DNA from: Clostridium sp. CAG:411
GTDB lineage: Bacteria > Bacillota > Clostridia > Lachnospirales > Lachnospiraceae
Assembly (NCBI GenBank): GCA_000437275.1
Contig: FR899740.1
Span: forward strand, 988 to 18,323
DNA length: 17,336 nt
Direction: 5' to 3'
The translations under genes were made by a program, and so were the position numbers. The notes under the pieces are model-generated. The model was not told the origin of the DNA. It saw nothing but the letters and a program-made list of their open reading frames with translations, and made no database searches. Each line of letters begins with the position of its first letter. Positions within the stretch are counted from its first letter, which is position 1. Shown here in pieces: positions 1 through 8,080 of the stretch.

Positions 1-2
1 AT

Positions 3-290
3 GACGAGGAAGAAGGAACAGAAGTAACTTACAGACTTACTTGCATCATTAACGTAAAAGCACCAAATGTAAAATTAAATGCAACAAAAGTAACTTTGAA
101 GAAGGGAAAAACAAAGAAGCTGAATGTAGCAGGTGCAAATAAAGCAAAAATTAAATGGAGTACAAATAAGAAAGCTGTTGCTAAAGTTTCTGCAAATGGA
201 ACAGTAACTGCTGTGAAAAAAGGAAAAACAGTAATTACGGCAAAGGTATATGGAAAAACTTTAAAATGCAGTGTTACAGTAAAAAAATAA
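3..290 (+). CDS. Partial surface protein, C-terminal bacterial Ig-like (Big_2) domain
   Basis: This is the 3' end of a gene whose start lies before the window; the open frame runs in from base 3 and stops at the TAA at 288-290. The visible 95 residues begin with the tail of a preceding beta-rich segment (RLTCIINVKAPNVKL). They then form one Big_2/BID_2-type Ig-like domain of about 75 residues with the usual landmarks: LKKGKTKKL, IKWSTNKKAVAKVSANGTVTA, a Lys/Gly turn and VITAKVYGKTLKCSVTV. Such domains are stalks or adhesive modules in exported proteins of Clostridia, often repeated and very Lys/Thr/Val-rich, as here. No sortase motif or membrane anchor follows, so any anchor or enzymatic part would be upstream. 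A TTG at 96 could be read as a start but lies inside the domain. The family assignment is fairly firm; the function of the whole protein cannot be told. Confidence 0.8.
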   Translation, partial: DEEEGTEVTYRLTCIINVKAPNVKLNATKVTLKKGKTKKLNVAGANKAKIKWSTNKKAVAKVSANGTVTAVKKGKTVITAKVYGKTLKCSVTVKK

Positions 291-302
291 CAGTTGAAAG
301 AT

Positions 303-327
303 AGGAAACGAATAGAGGTTTCTTTTG
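303..327 (+). terminator. Weak candidate terminator after the Ig-like protein gene
   Basis: AGGAAAC (303-309) can pair with GTTTCTT (318-324) around an 8-nt loop, followed by only a short T run. The stem is weak (one G-T pair) and the T tract is short, so termination here is possible but not secure. Confidence 0.3.
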
Positions 328-353
328 TGAGAGTGGATGGAATGTGTTACAAT
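325..353 (+). promoter_or_regulatory. Candidate sigma-A promoter P1 for addBA
   Basis: TTGTGA (325-330), a 17-nt spacer and TACAAT (348-353) preceded by a TGT extended -10 element (345-347). Transcription would start near 360 and give a leader of about 200 nt before addB. It overlaps the weak terminator of the upstream gene. Prediction from motifs only. Confidence 0.5.
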
Positions 354-377
354 AGACACAGGAAAGAAGCTCTCCTT

Positions 378-416
378 TTTTTACTTTATAGGAAAATGCG
401 TCCTATAAAGCAAAAA
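378..416 (+). repeat. Perfect 10-bp hairpin in the addB leader
   Basis: CTTTATAGGA (384-393) and TCCTATAAAG (401-410) are exact reverse complements around a 7-nt loop. One mismatch further out, a T run (378-382) faces an A run (412-416), lengthening the possible stem to about 16 positions. There is no U tract after the stem on either strand, so it is not a canonical intrinsic terminator. It would sit near the 5' end of a transcript from the promoter at 325-353. Function unknown. Confidence 0.6.
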
Positions 417-454
417 TGCTTCGCGGGATGTGTACAGATGTCGTCAATTTAGAT

Positions 455-482
455 TTGACAATGTAAATTATGGTTTCATAAA
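455..482 (+). promoter_or_regulatory. Candidate second promoter P2 for addBA
   Basis: A perfect TTGACA (455-460) is followed after 16 nt by CATAAA (477-482), which matches four of six positions of the -10 consensus. The -35 overlaps a small inverted repeat, GTCAA (443-447) with TTGAC (455-459). The weak -10 and short spacer make this less convincing than the upstream promoter. Confidence 0.35.
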
Positions 483-550
483 AGAACAAGAAAAAAATAA
501 TCAAGAAATGAATGGAATGTTTTCGCAGGGGACATCAAAAGGGAGATGTT

Positions 551-556
551 AGGAGG
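551..556 (+). promoter_or_regulatory. Ribosome binding site that sets the addB start
   Basis: AGGAGG lies 6 nt before the ATG at 563. The earlier in-frame ATG at 512 has no comparable site, and its extra 17 residues precede the conserved N-terminus of AddB. Confidence 0.85.
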
Positions 557-562
557 AAGTAT

Positions 563-3500
563 ATGGCGATTAACTTAGTGTTAGGAAGAGCAAGAGATGG
601 AAAATCAGCCAAAGTATATAAAAAAATCATAGAAAAGTCATTGGAAAATGCAGATAAATCCTATTTTGTGATTGTTCCGGAACAGTTTACGATGCAGACC
701 CAATTGGAATTGGTACAATTGCATCCCAACAAGGGAATTTCCAATATCGATGTATTAAGTTTTATGCGTTTGGCATATCGGGTATTCCAACAACAGGGAG
801 GAATGCAAAAGACGGTTTTGGAAGATACTGGAAAAAGTATGTTGGTTCGTCGAGTGATTGAAGAAAAGCAGGAACAATTAAAGGTATTTAAAAATTATGC
901 AAAAAAGCCTGGTTATGTCAGTGAAATCAAATCTCTTTTATCAGAATTTTATCAGTATGAGATTAAGGAAGAAAAAATGAAAGAGATGCTTGCGGTTGCT
1001 AAAGATAACCAACCTATGTTGCAGCGCAAGCTGGAAGATATGCAAGTTGTGTATGAGGGATTTGAAGAACTTCTAGCAGAAAAATATATTACAGCGGAGG
1101 AAATATTAGATGTGTTGACAGGGAGTTTGGAGCAATATGATGTCTTGGAAAACACAACAATTGTGCTGGATGGCTATACAGGATTTACACCAGTACAATA
1201 TAAACTCCTTCGGAAACTGATGAAGCTTTGCGAGGAGATCATTGTAACAATTACGATTGATCCCTTTGAAAAAGAAGTATATCAAAAGCAGGAATTTTCC
1301 CTATTTCATCTGTCTAGAGAAACCGTGAATAAGTTAAAAAGGATTGCAGAGGAAGAAGGCGTTCCTTGCAAGGAGTCAAAGATAAAAGAGTGGAAAGAGG
1401 AAGGCAGCAGTTATCTTGCCTGCCTAGAAGAAAACTTATATCGGTTTTCTGTGCAGCCATATGAAGCATATTGCAAAAGAAAAGGAGTAAAGCAGGAGAT
1501 AGAACAGGATATTGCTTTTTTTGCAGCCAGAACCATCGAAGGGGAGGTCTCCTATGCGATAAGAGAAATCAAGCATTTGATTCAGAAGAAAGGGTATCGG
1601 TATCGGGATATTGCCATTGTAACAGGAGATATGGAGCAATATGGTTGGTTATTGGAAAAAGCATGTAGAGAGGAAAAGATTCCCTGTTTTATAGATTATA
1701 AAAAGGATATTTTAGGAAATCCGTTGGTGGAATTTTTAAGAACAGTGCTGCAACTGTTTGCAAGGAATTTTGATTATGAAAGTGTGTTTCGATATTTGCG
1801 ATGCGGACTGGCAGATATGGACTTGGAACAGGTAGATATACTGGAAAATTATGTGCTGGCAATGGGGATAAAAGGGTATAGTCGCTGGAACAAAGAATGG
1901 GACCGAGTTTTTGAAAAGGATTGCAGAGAGGAAGAAGAAAAAAAGAATAAATTGGAAGGTTACAATGCATTACGTGTACAATTTATTTCGTCTTTTGAAA
2001 ATCTGCGTACTGTTTTTTCAAAAAGAGAGCAAACAATTCGGCAATATGTGACTGCATTACATGCGTTTATGTTGGAACAGGGCATTTATCAGAAATTAAA
2101 AGCATATGAGAGGAAGTTTGAGGCGCAGGGCGAGCGAATGCTTGCAAAAGAGTATGCACAGGTATATGAGCTTGTATTGGGTATTTTTGATAAACTGGTC
2201 GAGTTGTTAGGGGATGAGACTGTTACGGTAGCGGAATTGGGAGACTTGTTGGAGACAGGATATACGGAAGTGAAGGTAGGCTTGATACCACCAGGAGTTG
2301 ACCAGGTTTTAGTGGGAGATGTGGAGCGAACCCGCTTGAAGGAAATTAAAGCATTGTTCTTTTTAGGAGTGAATGAGGGCGTTGTACCAAAGAATAGCTC
2401 CTCTGGTGGTTTGCTGTCGGATATGGAGAGAGAGATGCTTGCACAAAATCAGATTGCATTGGCACCTACTGCAAGGGAAACGGTATATACGCAACAGTTC
2501 TATTTCTATCTAAACTTAACAAAACCACAAAATAAGTTATATTTAACTTACCATAAAGTAAATGAAGAAGGAAAACCCGCACTGGCATCCAGCCTGTTAA
2601 GACAGGTACAAAAAATTGTTCCAAATGTAGAAGAAAAGACAGAAAAAACAGTTGATGTAACGGAAAATATTACAATAGAACAAATGGAACGGGTGCTAGG
2701 CAATGCCATGGGAAAAGCGTATTTGTTAGATGGCATTAGAAAAATAGGTGTGGAGGAATTTGCGGATTGGTGGAAGGAGTTACTATCTTTTCATATAAAA
2801 TCTGCAAAAGAGGATGCCAAGACATGGAAGCATTGGGAACAGATTTTAGATGGATTGGCATTTCAAAATACAGAGGATAATCTGTCAAGACAGGTTGCAG
2901 AGGCCTTGTATGGAAAACGATTGAAAAACAGTGTTACAAGAATAGAAAAATATGCGGCTTGTGCGTATGCACACTTTTTACAATATGGACTTCGTTTACA
3001 GGAGAGACAAGAATTTCAGTTTAAAAGTGTAGACTTTGGAAATATTTTTCACGAAGTATTGCGACGTTTGCCAAAGGCATTGGAAACAAAAAATCTTGGC
3101 TGGCGAACAGCGGAGGAAACAGAACTTTATGAAGCAGTAGATTTGTGTATGAAACAGCTTGTAGAAGAATATGGAAATTCTATTTTATTAAGCAGCGAAA
3201 AGAATATATATATGGTTGCCAGAATGACTAGAATTTTGAAACGTACAGTATGGGCATTGGCACAGCAGCTAAAGGAAGGTGCATTTGAACCTACGGGATA
3301 TGAAATAAAGTTTGATTTTTCGGATGGACTGGATTCGGCAAGAATGGATTTAGGAGATGAGCATACAATGCGTCTGAGTGGACAGATTGACCGTTTAGAT
3401 GCGTTGCAGGACGGAGATAAGGTCCTCTTAAAAGTCATTGATTATAAATCAGGGAAAATGACCTTTTCCTTGTCTAATTTGTATTATGGATTACAGATGC

Positions 3501-4111
3501 AGTTGGTAGTATATATGAACGCAGCAACCGAATTTACAAAAGATAAATATCCAGAAAAAGAGATCGAGACAGCAGGCATTTTTTATTACAATATGGATGA
3601 TCCAATTGTAACAAAAGACGAGGAAGAAGCTGTAAATCAAGCATTGCTAAAAGCGTTAAAAATGAATGGACTTGTAAACCGAGACAGCCATGTGATTCCG
3701 CTGTTGGATCAGGCATTTGCCGCAGGAGAAGAACCAAAGGATACGTTAAAGGGTTCGGTGAAGTCTTGGATTATTCCAGTAGAAACGGTAAAAGATGGCG
3801 GCATAGGAAAACGTTCTAGCGTAATGGATAAAAAAGAATTTGAAACGATAGGAGCCTATGTAAAGCATAAGATTTCCAAAGAGGGAAAAGAAATTTTTGA
3901 TGGAAATATTCAGATAGAACCTTATCGACAGAAGGATCGTACGGCCTGTGCCTATTGTCCTTATCTGCCGATCTGTGGGTTTGATCCTAAATTGCCGGGA
4001 AATGCGTTCAGAGAATTTCAGGAGTTGAAAGCAGAAGATGCAGTTGCGCAGATGCAAAAGGAGCTGAATGGAGAGAAGCAAGCAGATGGAGGAAATACAC
4101 ATGGGGAATAA
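563..4111 (+). CDS. addB: ATP-dependent helicase-nuclease subunit B (AddB)
   Basis: AddB is one half of the AddAB enzyme, which unwinds and resects double-strand DNA ends up to a Chi site so that RecA can load. The protein has 1182 residues, close to the Bacillus subtilis subunit. It opens with a Walker A motif GRARDGKS (residues 8-15) in a UvrD/Rep-like fold that in this family does not drive unwinding. The C-terminal nuclease domain shows a conserved His (H830, NIFHEVLR), DYKSGK (D960, K962) and a downstream Gln segment (LQMQLVVYM). Four cysteines, C800 and the C-x2-C-x5-C cluster C1129/C1132/C1138, match the 4Fe-4S staple known in this family. D960 corresponds to the Bacillus aspartate whose change kills this nuclease, so the site looks intact. 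The start is the ATG with AGGAGG upstream. The 3' end overlaps addA by 11 bp, which suggests coupled translation and balanced subunit production. Confidence 0.96.
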   Translation: MAINLVLGRARDGKSAKVYKKIIEKSLENADKSYFVIVPEQFTMQTQLELVQLHPNKGISNIDVLSFMRLAYRVFQQQGGMQKTVLEDTGKSMLVRRVIEEKQEQLKVFKNYAKKPGYVSEIKSLLSEFYQYEIKEEKMKEMLAVAKDNQPMLQRKLEDMQVVYEGFEELLAEKYITAEEILDVLTGSLEQYDVLENTTIVLDGYTGFTPVQYKLLRKLMKLCEEIIVTITIDPFEKEVYQKQEFSLFHLSRETVNKLKRIAEEEGVPCKESKIKEWKEEGSSYLACLEENLYRFSVQPYEAYCKRKGVKQEIEQDIAFFAARTIEGEVSYAIREIKHLIQKKGYRYRDIAIVTGDMEQYGWLLEKACREEKIPCFIDYKKDILGNPLVEFLRTVLQLFARNFDYESVFRYLRCGLADMDLEQVDILENYVLAMGIKGYSRWNKEWDRVFEKDCREEEEKKNKLEGYNALRVQFISSFENLRTVFSKREQTIRQYVTALHAFMLEQGIYQKLKAYERKFEAQGERMLAKEYAQVYELVLGIFDKLVELLGDETVTVAELGDLLETGYTEVKVGLIPPGVDQVLVGDVERTRLKEIKALFFLGVNEGVVPKNSSSGGLLSDMEREMLAQNQIALAPTARETVYTQQFYFYLNLTKPQNKLYLTYHKVNEEGKPALASSLLRQVQKIVPNVEEKTEKTVDVTENITIEQMERVLGNAMGKAYLLDGIRKIGVEEFADWWKELLSFHIKSAKEDAKTWKHWEQILDGLAFQNTEDNLSRQVAEALYGKRLKNSVTRIEKYAACAYAHFLQYGLRLQERQEFQFKSVDFGNIFHEVLRRLPKALETKNLGWRTAEETELYEAVDLCMKQLVEEYGNSILLSSEKNIYMVARMTRILKRTVWALAQQLKEGAFEPTGYEIKFDFSDGLDSARMDLGDEHTMRLSGQIDRLDALQDGDKVLLKVIDYKSGKMTFSLSNLYYGLQMQLVVYMNAATEFTKDKYPEKEIETAGIFYYNMDDPIVTKDEEEAVNQALLKALKMNGLVNRDSHVIPLLDQAFAAGEEPKDTLKGSVKSWIIPVETVKDGGIGKRSSVMDKKEFETIGAYVKHKISKEGKEIFDGNIQIEPYRQKDRTACAYCPYLPICGFDPKLPGNAFREFQELKAEDAVAQMQKELNGEKQADGGNTHGE
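4088..4092 (+). promoter_or_regulatory. Ribosome binding site that sets the addA start
   Basis: GGAGG inside the end of addB lies 8 nt before the ATG at 4101. Earlier in-frame ATGs at 4068 and 4086 lack such a site at proper distance, and the added residues precede the conserved WTEQQQQVIDA Q-motif by more than is usual. Confidence 0.75.
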
Positions 4112-7100
4112 AGGAGTATCATGGACAGAGCAACAGCAGCAGGTCATTGATGCACGAGAAAAAAATATACTGGTATCGGCAGCGGCAGGTTCTGGTAAAA
4201 CAGCAGTGCTTGTGGAACGTATCATTACTATGGTTTCCCAAAAAGAAAATCCAGTTGATATTGATAAATTGTTAGTGGTAACCTTTACCAATGCCGCTGC
4301 CGCTGAAATGAGTGAACGAATTTTGCAGGCATTGGAAAAAAAGGCAGAAGAAGAACCCGAAAATATGCACTTACGCAAACAGATTACGTTGGTTAAAAAT
4401 GCACATATTTGTACTTTTCATAGTTTCTGTCAAAGTGTAATACGCAATCATTTTAACGAAATTGAATTAGACCCTAATTTCCGTATTGGGGATGATACCG
4501 AATTACAGTTGATGAAAAATGATGTGATGGAAGCTTTATTTGAGGAAAAATATAAAGAGTATCGAGAAGAAAAAGAGCAGGCACAGGCAGAAAAGAGAGA
4601 AATGACCGAAGAGGAAGAAGCTTTTATTAATCTTGTGGAATGTTATGCAGGAAACAAAAATGATGATGGATTGCGGGAAATTATATTGCAACTGTATCAC
4701 TTTGCCATGAGTTCGCCTTGGCCAGAGGAGTGGCTGGAAGAGAAAAAAAAGATGTATGAAGTGGCTACGATGGAGGAGCTAAACCAGACCGACTGGATGA
4801 AATTTTTGTTACAATATCTTTCTCAAATATTGGAGGGCATAAAAGAAAAGAATCGAACTGCCTTGCGGATTGCTGGGGAAGCGGATGGACCTGAAATGTA
4901 TCTGGATGCTTTATTGGATGATGAAGAATATTTGGAAGCGTTGTCTCAAAAGAAAAGTTATGAGGAACTGGGAGATTTGTTGGCAGAGCATAAATGGAAA
5001 CGATTGTCGACAAAGAAGTCGGATCAAGTTAGTGCGGAGAAAAGAGAGCAGGTTAAAAGTATTCGTGATGAAGTGAAAAAGACATTGGCAGATATGAGCA
5101 AACAATTTTTCTTTCAAAGTTCGGAACAAATGCTTTCTGATATGCAGGAACAGAAAATGCCTATGTGCGCGCTATTGGATCTTACAATGGAATTTAAGAG
5201 AAACTTTCAGTGTGCAAAAGAAGAAAAACGCGTGTTGGATTTTAATGATTTGGAACATTACGCATTAGCAATTCTTGTGGATGGGGAAGAACACGTTTCA
5301 TCGGCTGTGGCAAAAGCATATAGCCAGCAATTTGTAGAAATTTTGGTGGATGAGTATCAGGATAGCAATGAAGTACAGGAGACGATTTTACAGAGTATTT
5401 GCCAGGCAGAAGAAAATGGCCCTAGCTTATTTATGGTAGGAGATGTGAAACAGAGTATTTATAAGTTTCGTATGGCAAGACCAGAATTATTTATGGGAAA
5501 ATATGCAGAATTTCCACTACAGGCTGGAGCCCAGCAAAAATTAAGAATTGATCTGAGTAAAAACTTTAGAAGTCGTGGTGTAGTACTCGAAAGCGTAAAT
5601 CGGATTTTTCAGGAGATTATGCGGCAGTCTCTTGGTGGTGTGGAATATGACGAAGCAGCAGCCTTGTATCTTGGAAATAAAGGTTTTCCTCAAGAAGAGG
5701 GCGTATCGGACACAACGGAGTTATTGCTTTTCTGTGATGAAGATACTGATGTGGTAGCCGAGGAGGAAAAAGAGGAAGAACAGAATGCGGAAATATTATC
5801 GGCTATTGAAGTGGAAGCAAGAATGGTAGCCTCTCGTATTCAGGAATTGGTAGACCAAGAACATGGACTAAAGGTTGTGGATAAAAAGACAGGGCTTTTA
5901 AGAAAGTGTGAATACGGGGATATTGTAATCCTTCTTCGTACTATGAATAAATGGTCTGATGGGTATTTGGAAGTATTAAAAAATGCGGGGATACCTGTAT
6001 ATACAGAGACAAGAACGGGGTATTTTTCTACCTATGAAATACGAACGGTACTGCAATATTTAAAAGTATTGGACAATCCAAGGCAGGATATTCCTTTGGC
6101 AGCAGTGATGCGTTCTATGTTTGGAAAATTTACGGCAGAAGAGATGGCAGTGATGCGAAACTATTATCAAGGGGAAACGCTCTACGATACAATAAAATAT
6201 TATAAAGAAGAATATGAAAAGAAAGAAACAGGGCTAGATGCAAACCTAGGAGAACGGATACAATCTTTCTTGTTTCAAATTGAAACGTTTCGTGAAAGGA
6301 TACCTTATACGCCAATCCATCAGTTATTAGAAGAAATTTATGAGGAAACCGGATATGCAGATTATGTTTCTGTTATGCCAAACGGTGCACAACGGAAGGA
6401 AAATCTCAAAATGCTTATCAATAAAGCATTGGATTTAGAGGCAACGAATCAAAGTACTTTGTTTCATTTTAATCGTTATATTGAAAAATTGCATAAATAT
6501 GAAGTGGATTTTGGAGAGGCACTGGGAGCAGATTCGGCGGGAAATGCGGTACAGATTATGAGTATTCATAAAAGTAAGGGATTGGAATTTCCTGTTGTAA
6601 TAGTAGGAGCCATGTCAAAGAAATTTAATAATCAGGATGCGCAAAGCAGGTTTGTACTGCAGCTGGACTATGGTGTTGGTGCAGATGTGATCGATTACAA
6701 AATGCGAACCAAAATACCTTCCCTAATAAAAAAAACAATTGCAAGAAAGAATACGTTGGATAATCTAGGTGAAGAGTTGCGTGTGTTGTATGTAGCATTA
6801 ACCCGCGCCAAAGAAAAGCTGATTATGGCAGGTGTTGTGGAAAAAGAAGAAAAATTGGATGCGTGGAAAAACAAAACAGGCGAGATGGATTATTTTACCC
6901 GCGTACATGCAAGTAGTTATGCAGACTGGGTAGCACCAATCATTATGAAAGAAGATAGCAAACTGTTTTCTTGTAATGTAGTCGGGATGGAAGGTTTAGT
7001 GCAGGCAGAAACGTTGCAACAGATACAAAATGCGGTAAAAAAGAGTGAATTAAATCAATGGAATACCGAAAAAGTGTATCAAAAGGAAATGGCTGAAAAA

Positions 7101-7811
7101 TTGAAGGCACAGACCGAGTATAAATATGCATTTGAAAATGAAAAAGATATAAAAAGCAAAATGACAGTTTCGGAGTTAAAACTTCTGGCAATGCAGGATG
7201 TAGAGGAAACAGGAGTGTATCTTTTAGAGGAACAGCAAGAAAAAGAAATAGAGGAAACCCCTCTTCCACAATTCTTAAAGCAGGAGGAGCCTATTAAGGG
7301 AGCAAATAGAGGAACAATCTATCATAGAGTCTTTGAGAAAATACGTTTTGAGCAGATAAAGAAAGAGACAGATATTCTGACGGAGATAGAATGGATGCAG
7401 GAACAGGCATACCTGACAAAAGAAGAAGCAAATGCGGTGTATCGAAAGGATATTTTCTTATTTGTAAATTCTAAGATTGGACAGAGGATGCGACAGGCAG
7501 AAGAAAAAGGAAAGTTGTGGAGAGAGCAACCCTTTGTGATTGGACTTCCTGCTGGTAAAGTAAAGCAGGAATGGAAGGGCAGTCAGGAACTTGTATTAAT
7601 TCAGGGAATTATTGATGCCTATTTTATAGAAGAAGATGAGATTGTGTTGGTAGATTACAAAACAGATTGGGTCAACTCTGCGGATGTGCTTGTTCAAAAA
7701 TATAAGGAACAGCTTGCTTACTATCAGCGAGCCTTAGAACAGATGACGGGAAAAAAGGTGAAAGAAAAAATCATTTATTCCGTGTCCTTGGGAACAGAAG
7801 TACCATTATAA
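4101..7811 (+). CDS. addA: ATP-dependent helicase-nuclease subunit A (AddA)
   Basis: AddA is the 3'-5' helicase motor and second nuclease of AddAB. With the ATG at 4101 the protein has 1236 residues, about the usual length. The superfamily 1A helicase motifs appear in order: Q-motif WTEQQQQVIDA (8-18), Walker A AAAGSGKT (27-34, K33), Ia VTFTNAAAAEM, Ib CTFHSFC, motif II DEYQD (417-421), III GDVKQSIYKFR (about 448-458), IV KNFRSR, V IMSIHKSKGLEF (about 818-830) and VI VLYVALTRAKEKL (about 895-907). The C-terminal RecB-type nuclease has H1075 (GTIYHRVFEKI), a conserved Asp in GIIDAYF, D1185-Y1186-K1187 (VDYKTDW) and Gln in KEQLAYYQ. All catalytic residues are present, so both AddA and AddB nucleases should be active. 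The start overlaps the addB end; a hairpin with a T run follows the stop, closing the addBA unit. Confidence 0.96.
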   Translation: MGNKGVSWTEQQQQVIDAREKNILVSAAAGSGKTAVLVERIITMVSQKENPVDIDKLLVVTFTNAAAAEMSERILQALEKKAEEEPENMHLRKQITLVKNAHICTFHSFCQSVIRNHFNEIELDPNFRIGDDTELQLMKNDVMEALFEEKYKEYREEKEQAQAEKREMTEEEEAFINLVECYAGNKNDDGLREIILQLYHFAMSSPWPEEWLEEKKKMYEVATMEELNQTDWMKFLLQYLSQILEGIKEKNRTALRIAGEADGPEMYLDALLDDEEYLEALSQKKSYEELGDLLAEHKWKRLSTKKSDQVSAEKREQVKSIRDEVKKTLADMSKQFFFQSSEQMLSDMQEQKMPMCALLDLTMEFKRNFQCAKEEKRVLDFNDLEHYALAILVDGEEHVSSAVAKAYSQQFVEILVDEYQDSNEVQETILQSICQAEENGPSLFMVGDVKQSIYKFRMARPELFMGKYAEFPLQAGAQQKLRIDLSKNFRSRGVVLESVNRIFQEIMRQSLGGVEYDEAAALYLGNKGFPQEEGVSDTTELLLFCDEDTDVVAEEEKEEEQNAEILSAIEVEARMVASRIQELVDQEHGLKVVDKKTGLLRKCEYGDIVILLRTMNKWSDGYLEVLKNAGIPVYTETRTGYFSTYEIRTVLQYLKVLDNPRQDIPLAAVMRSMFGKFTAEEMAVMRNYYQGETLYDTIKYYKEEYEKKETGLDANLGERIQSFLFQIETFRERIPYTPIHQLLEEIYEETGYADYVSVMPNGAQRKENLKMLINKALDLEATNQSTLFHFNRYIEKLHKYEVDFGEALGADSAGNAVQIMSIHKSKGLEFPVVIVGAMSKKFNNQDAQSRFVLQLDYGVGADVIDYKMRTKIPSLIKKTIARKNTLDNLGEELRVLYVALTRAKEKLIMAGVVEKEEKLDAWKNKTGEMDYFTRVHASSYADWVAPIIMKEDSKLFSCNVVGMEGLVQAETLQQIQNAVKKSELNQWNTEKVYQKEMAEKLKAQTEYKYAFENEKDIKSKMTVSELKLLAMQDVEETGVYLLEEQQEKEIEETPLPQFLKQEEPIKGANRGTIYHRVFEKIRFEQIKKETDILTEIEWMQEQAYLTKEEANAVYRKDIFLFVNSKIGQRMRQAEEKGKLWREQPFVIGLPAGKVKQEWKGSQELVLIQGIIDAYFIEEDEIVLVDYKTDWVNSADVLVQKYKEQLAYYQRALEQMTGKKVKEKIIYSVSLGTEVPL

Positions 7812-7817
7812 TAGTAG

Positions 7818-7846
7818 AAACCTGCTATAGAATAGGAAAGGTTTTT
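7818..7846 (+). terminator. Intrinsic terminator after addA
   Basis: AAACCT (7818-7823) pairs with AGGTTT (7839-7844), and CTAT/ATAG inside can extend the stem; five T residues (7842-7846) follow directly. It starts 7 nt after the addA stop codon. The outer stem is A/U-rich, so readthrough into rpoB is likely to be partial rather than absent. Confidence 0.6.
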
Positions 7847-7887
7847 GCGAAAGAAGCAGATAACACCTGTTTTAAGAGAAAAAGTCC

Positions 7888-7916
7888 TTGACATCTTGAT
7901 AAAAGAGTGATAGGAT
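7888..7916 (+). promoter_or_regulatory. Sigma-A promoter of rpoBC
   Basis: A perfect TTGACA (7888-7893), a 17-nt spacer and TAGGAT (7911-7916) preceded by TGA (7908-7910), an extended -10 element. Transcription should begin near 7922-7924, leaving a leader of about 158 nt before rpoB. Its presence after a terminator indicates that rpoBC is not just read through from addBA. Confidence 0.75.
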
Positions 7917-7922
7917 GAAAAA

Positions 7923-8080
7923 TGCACTATTATGGTGTAGTATGCTTTAGAATCTGTCCAAATGACAGAAAAGCATAGGAAAATAACAGTAAAGTGTTTT
8001 TGTCCGTAGTGAAAGAAACAATTAATTTTCCCACAAAAAACGCGGATACACATAAAAAAATTCAAGGGGTGAAAACGTCA
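7923..8080 (+). promoter_or_regulatory. Structured 5' leader of rpoB
   Basis: The leader contains a long hairpin at 7941-7977: TATGCTTT (7941-7948) pairs with AAAGCATA (7970-7977), and after a one-sided AGAA bulge TCTGTC (7953-7958) pairs with GACAGA (7964-7969) over a 5-nt loop, 14 bp in all. Downstream, GTGTTTTTGT (7994-8003) can pair at longer range with 8033-8043, with one bulged A. Neither is followed by a U tract, so this is not an obvious attenuator. The rpoB ribosome binding site at 8064-8071 lies outside both helices. It does not resemble the L10-binding leader, which belongs to rplJ. No known RNA family is recognised here by eye. Confidence 0.5.
8064..8071 (+). promoter_or_regulatory. 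Ribosome binding site that sets the rpoB start
   Basis: AAGGGGTG lies 9 nt before the ATG at 8081. The in-frame GTG at 7994 would lie in the leader helix, lacks a binding site and adds 29 residues unlike RpoB. Confidence 0.8.

Noticed and set aside
96..290. Independent small gene starting at the TTG at 96
   Set aside because: The frame is open upstream to the window edge and the upstream residues complete the first strand of the Ig-like domain, so it is the end of a larger gene.
384..410. Hairpin before addB as an intrinsic terminator of the upstream gene
   Set aside because: No U tract follows the stem on either strand; the run on the right is A.
512..562. Longer N-terminus for AddB from the ATG at 512
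   Set aside because: No ribosome binding site at proper distance, and the 17 extra residues precede the conserved MAINLVLGRARDGKS start, which has AGGAGG 6 nt upstream.
4068..4100. Earlier starts for AddA at 4068 or 4086
   Set aside because: The GGAGG at 4088-4092 fits only the ATG at 4101; the extra residues are a translation of the addB tail region and are not expected in AddA.
3746..4378. Minus-strand open frame of 210 codons across the addB-addA junction
   Set aside because: It lies opposite two genes with complete motifs, its protein is Ser/Phe/Ile-rich as expected of an antisense reading, and there is no ribosome binding site or recognisable domain.
7994..8080. Extension of RpoB to the GTG at 7994
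   Set aside because: The 29 residues are unlike RpoB, the codon lies in a predicted leader helix, and a good ribosome binding site precedes the ATG at 8081.
7923..8080. L10-L12 binding leader or T-box upstream of rpoB
   Set aside because: The L10 leader belongs before rplJ, and I see neither its kink-turn pattern nor a T-box sequence or terminator/antiterminator pair.
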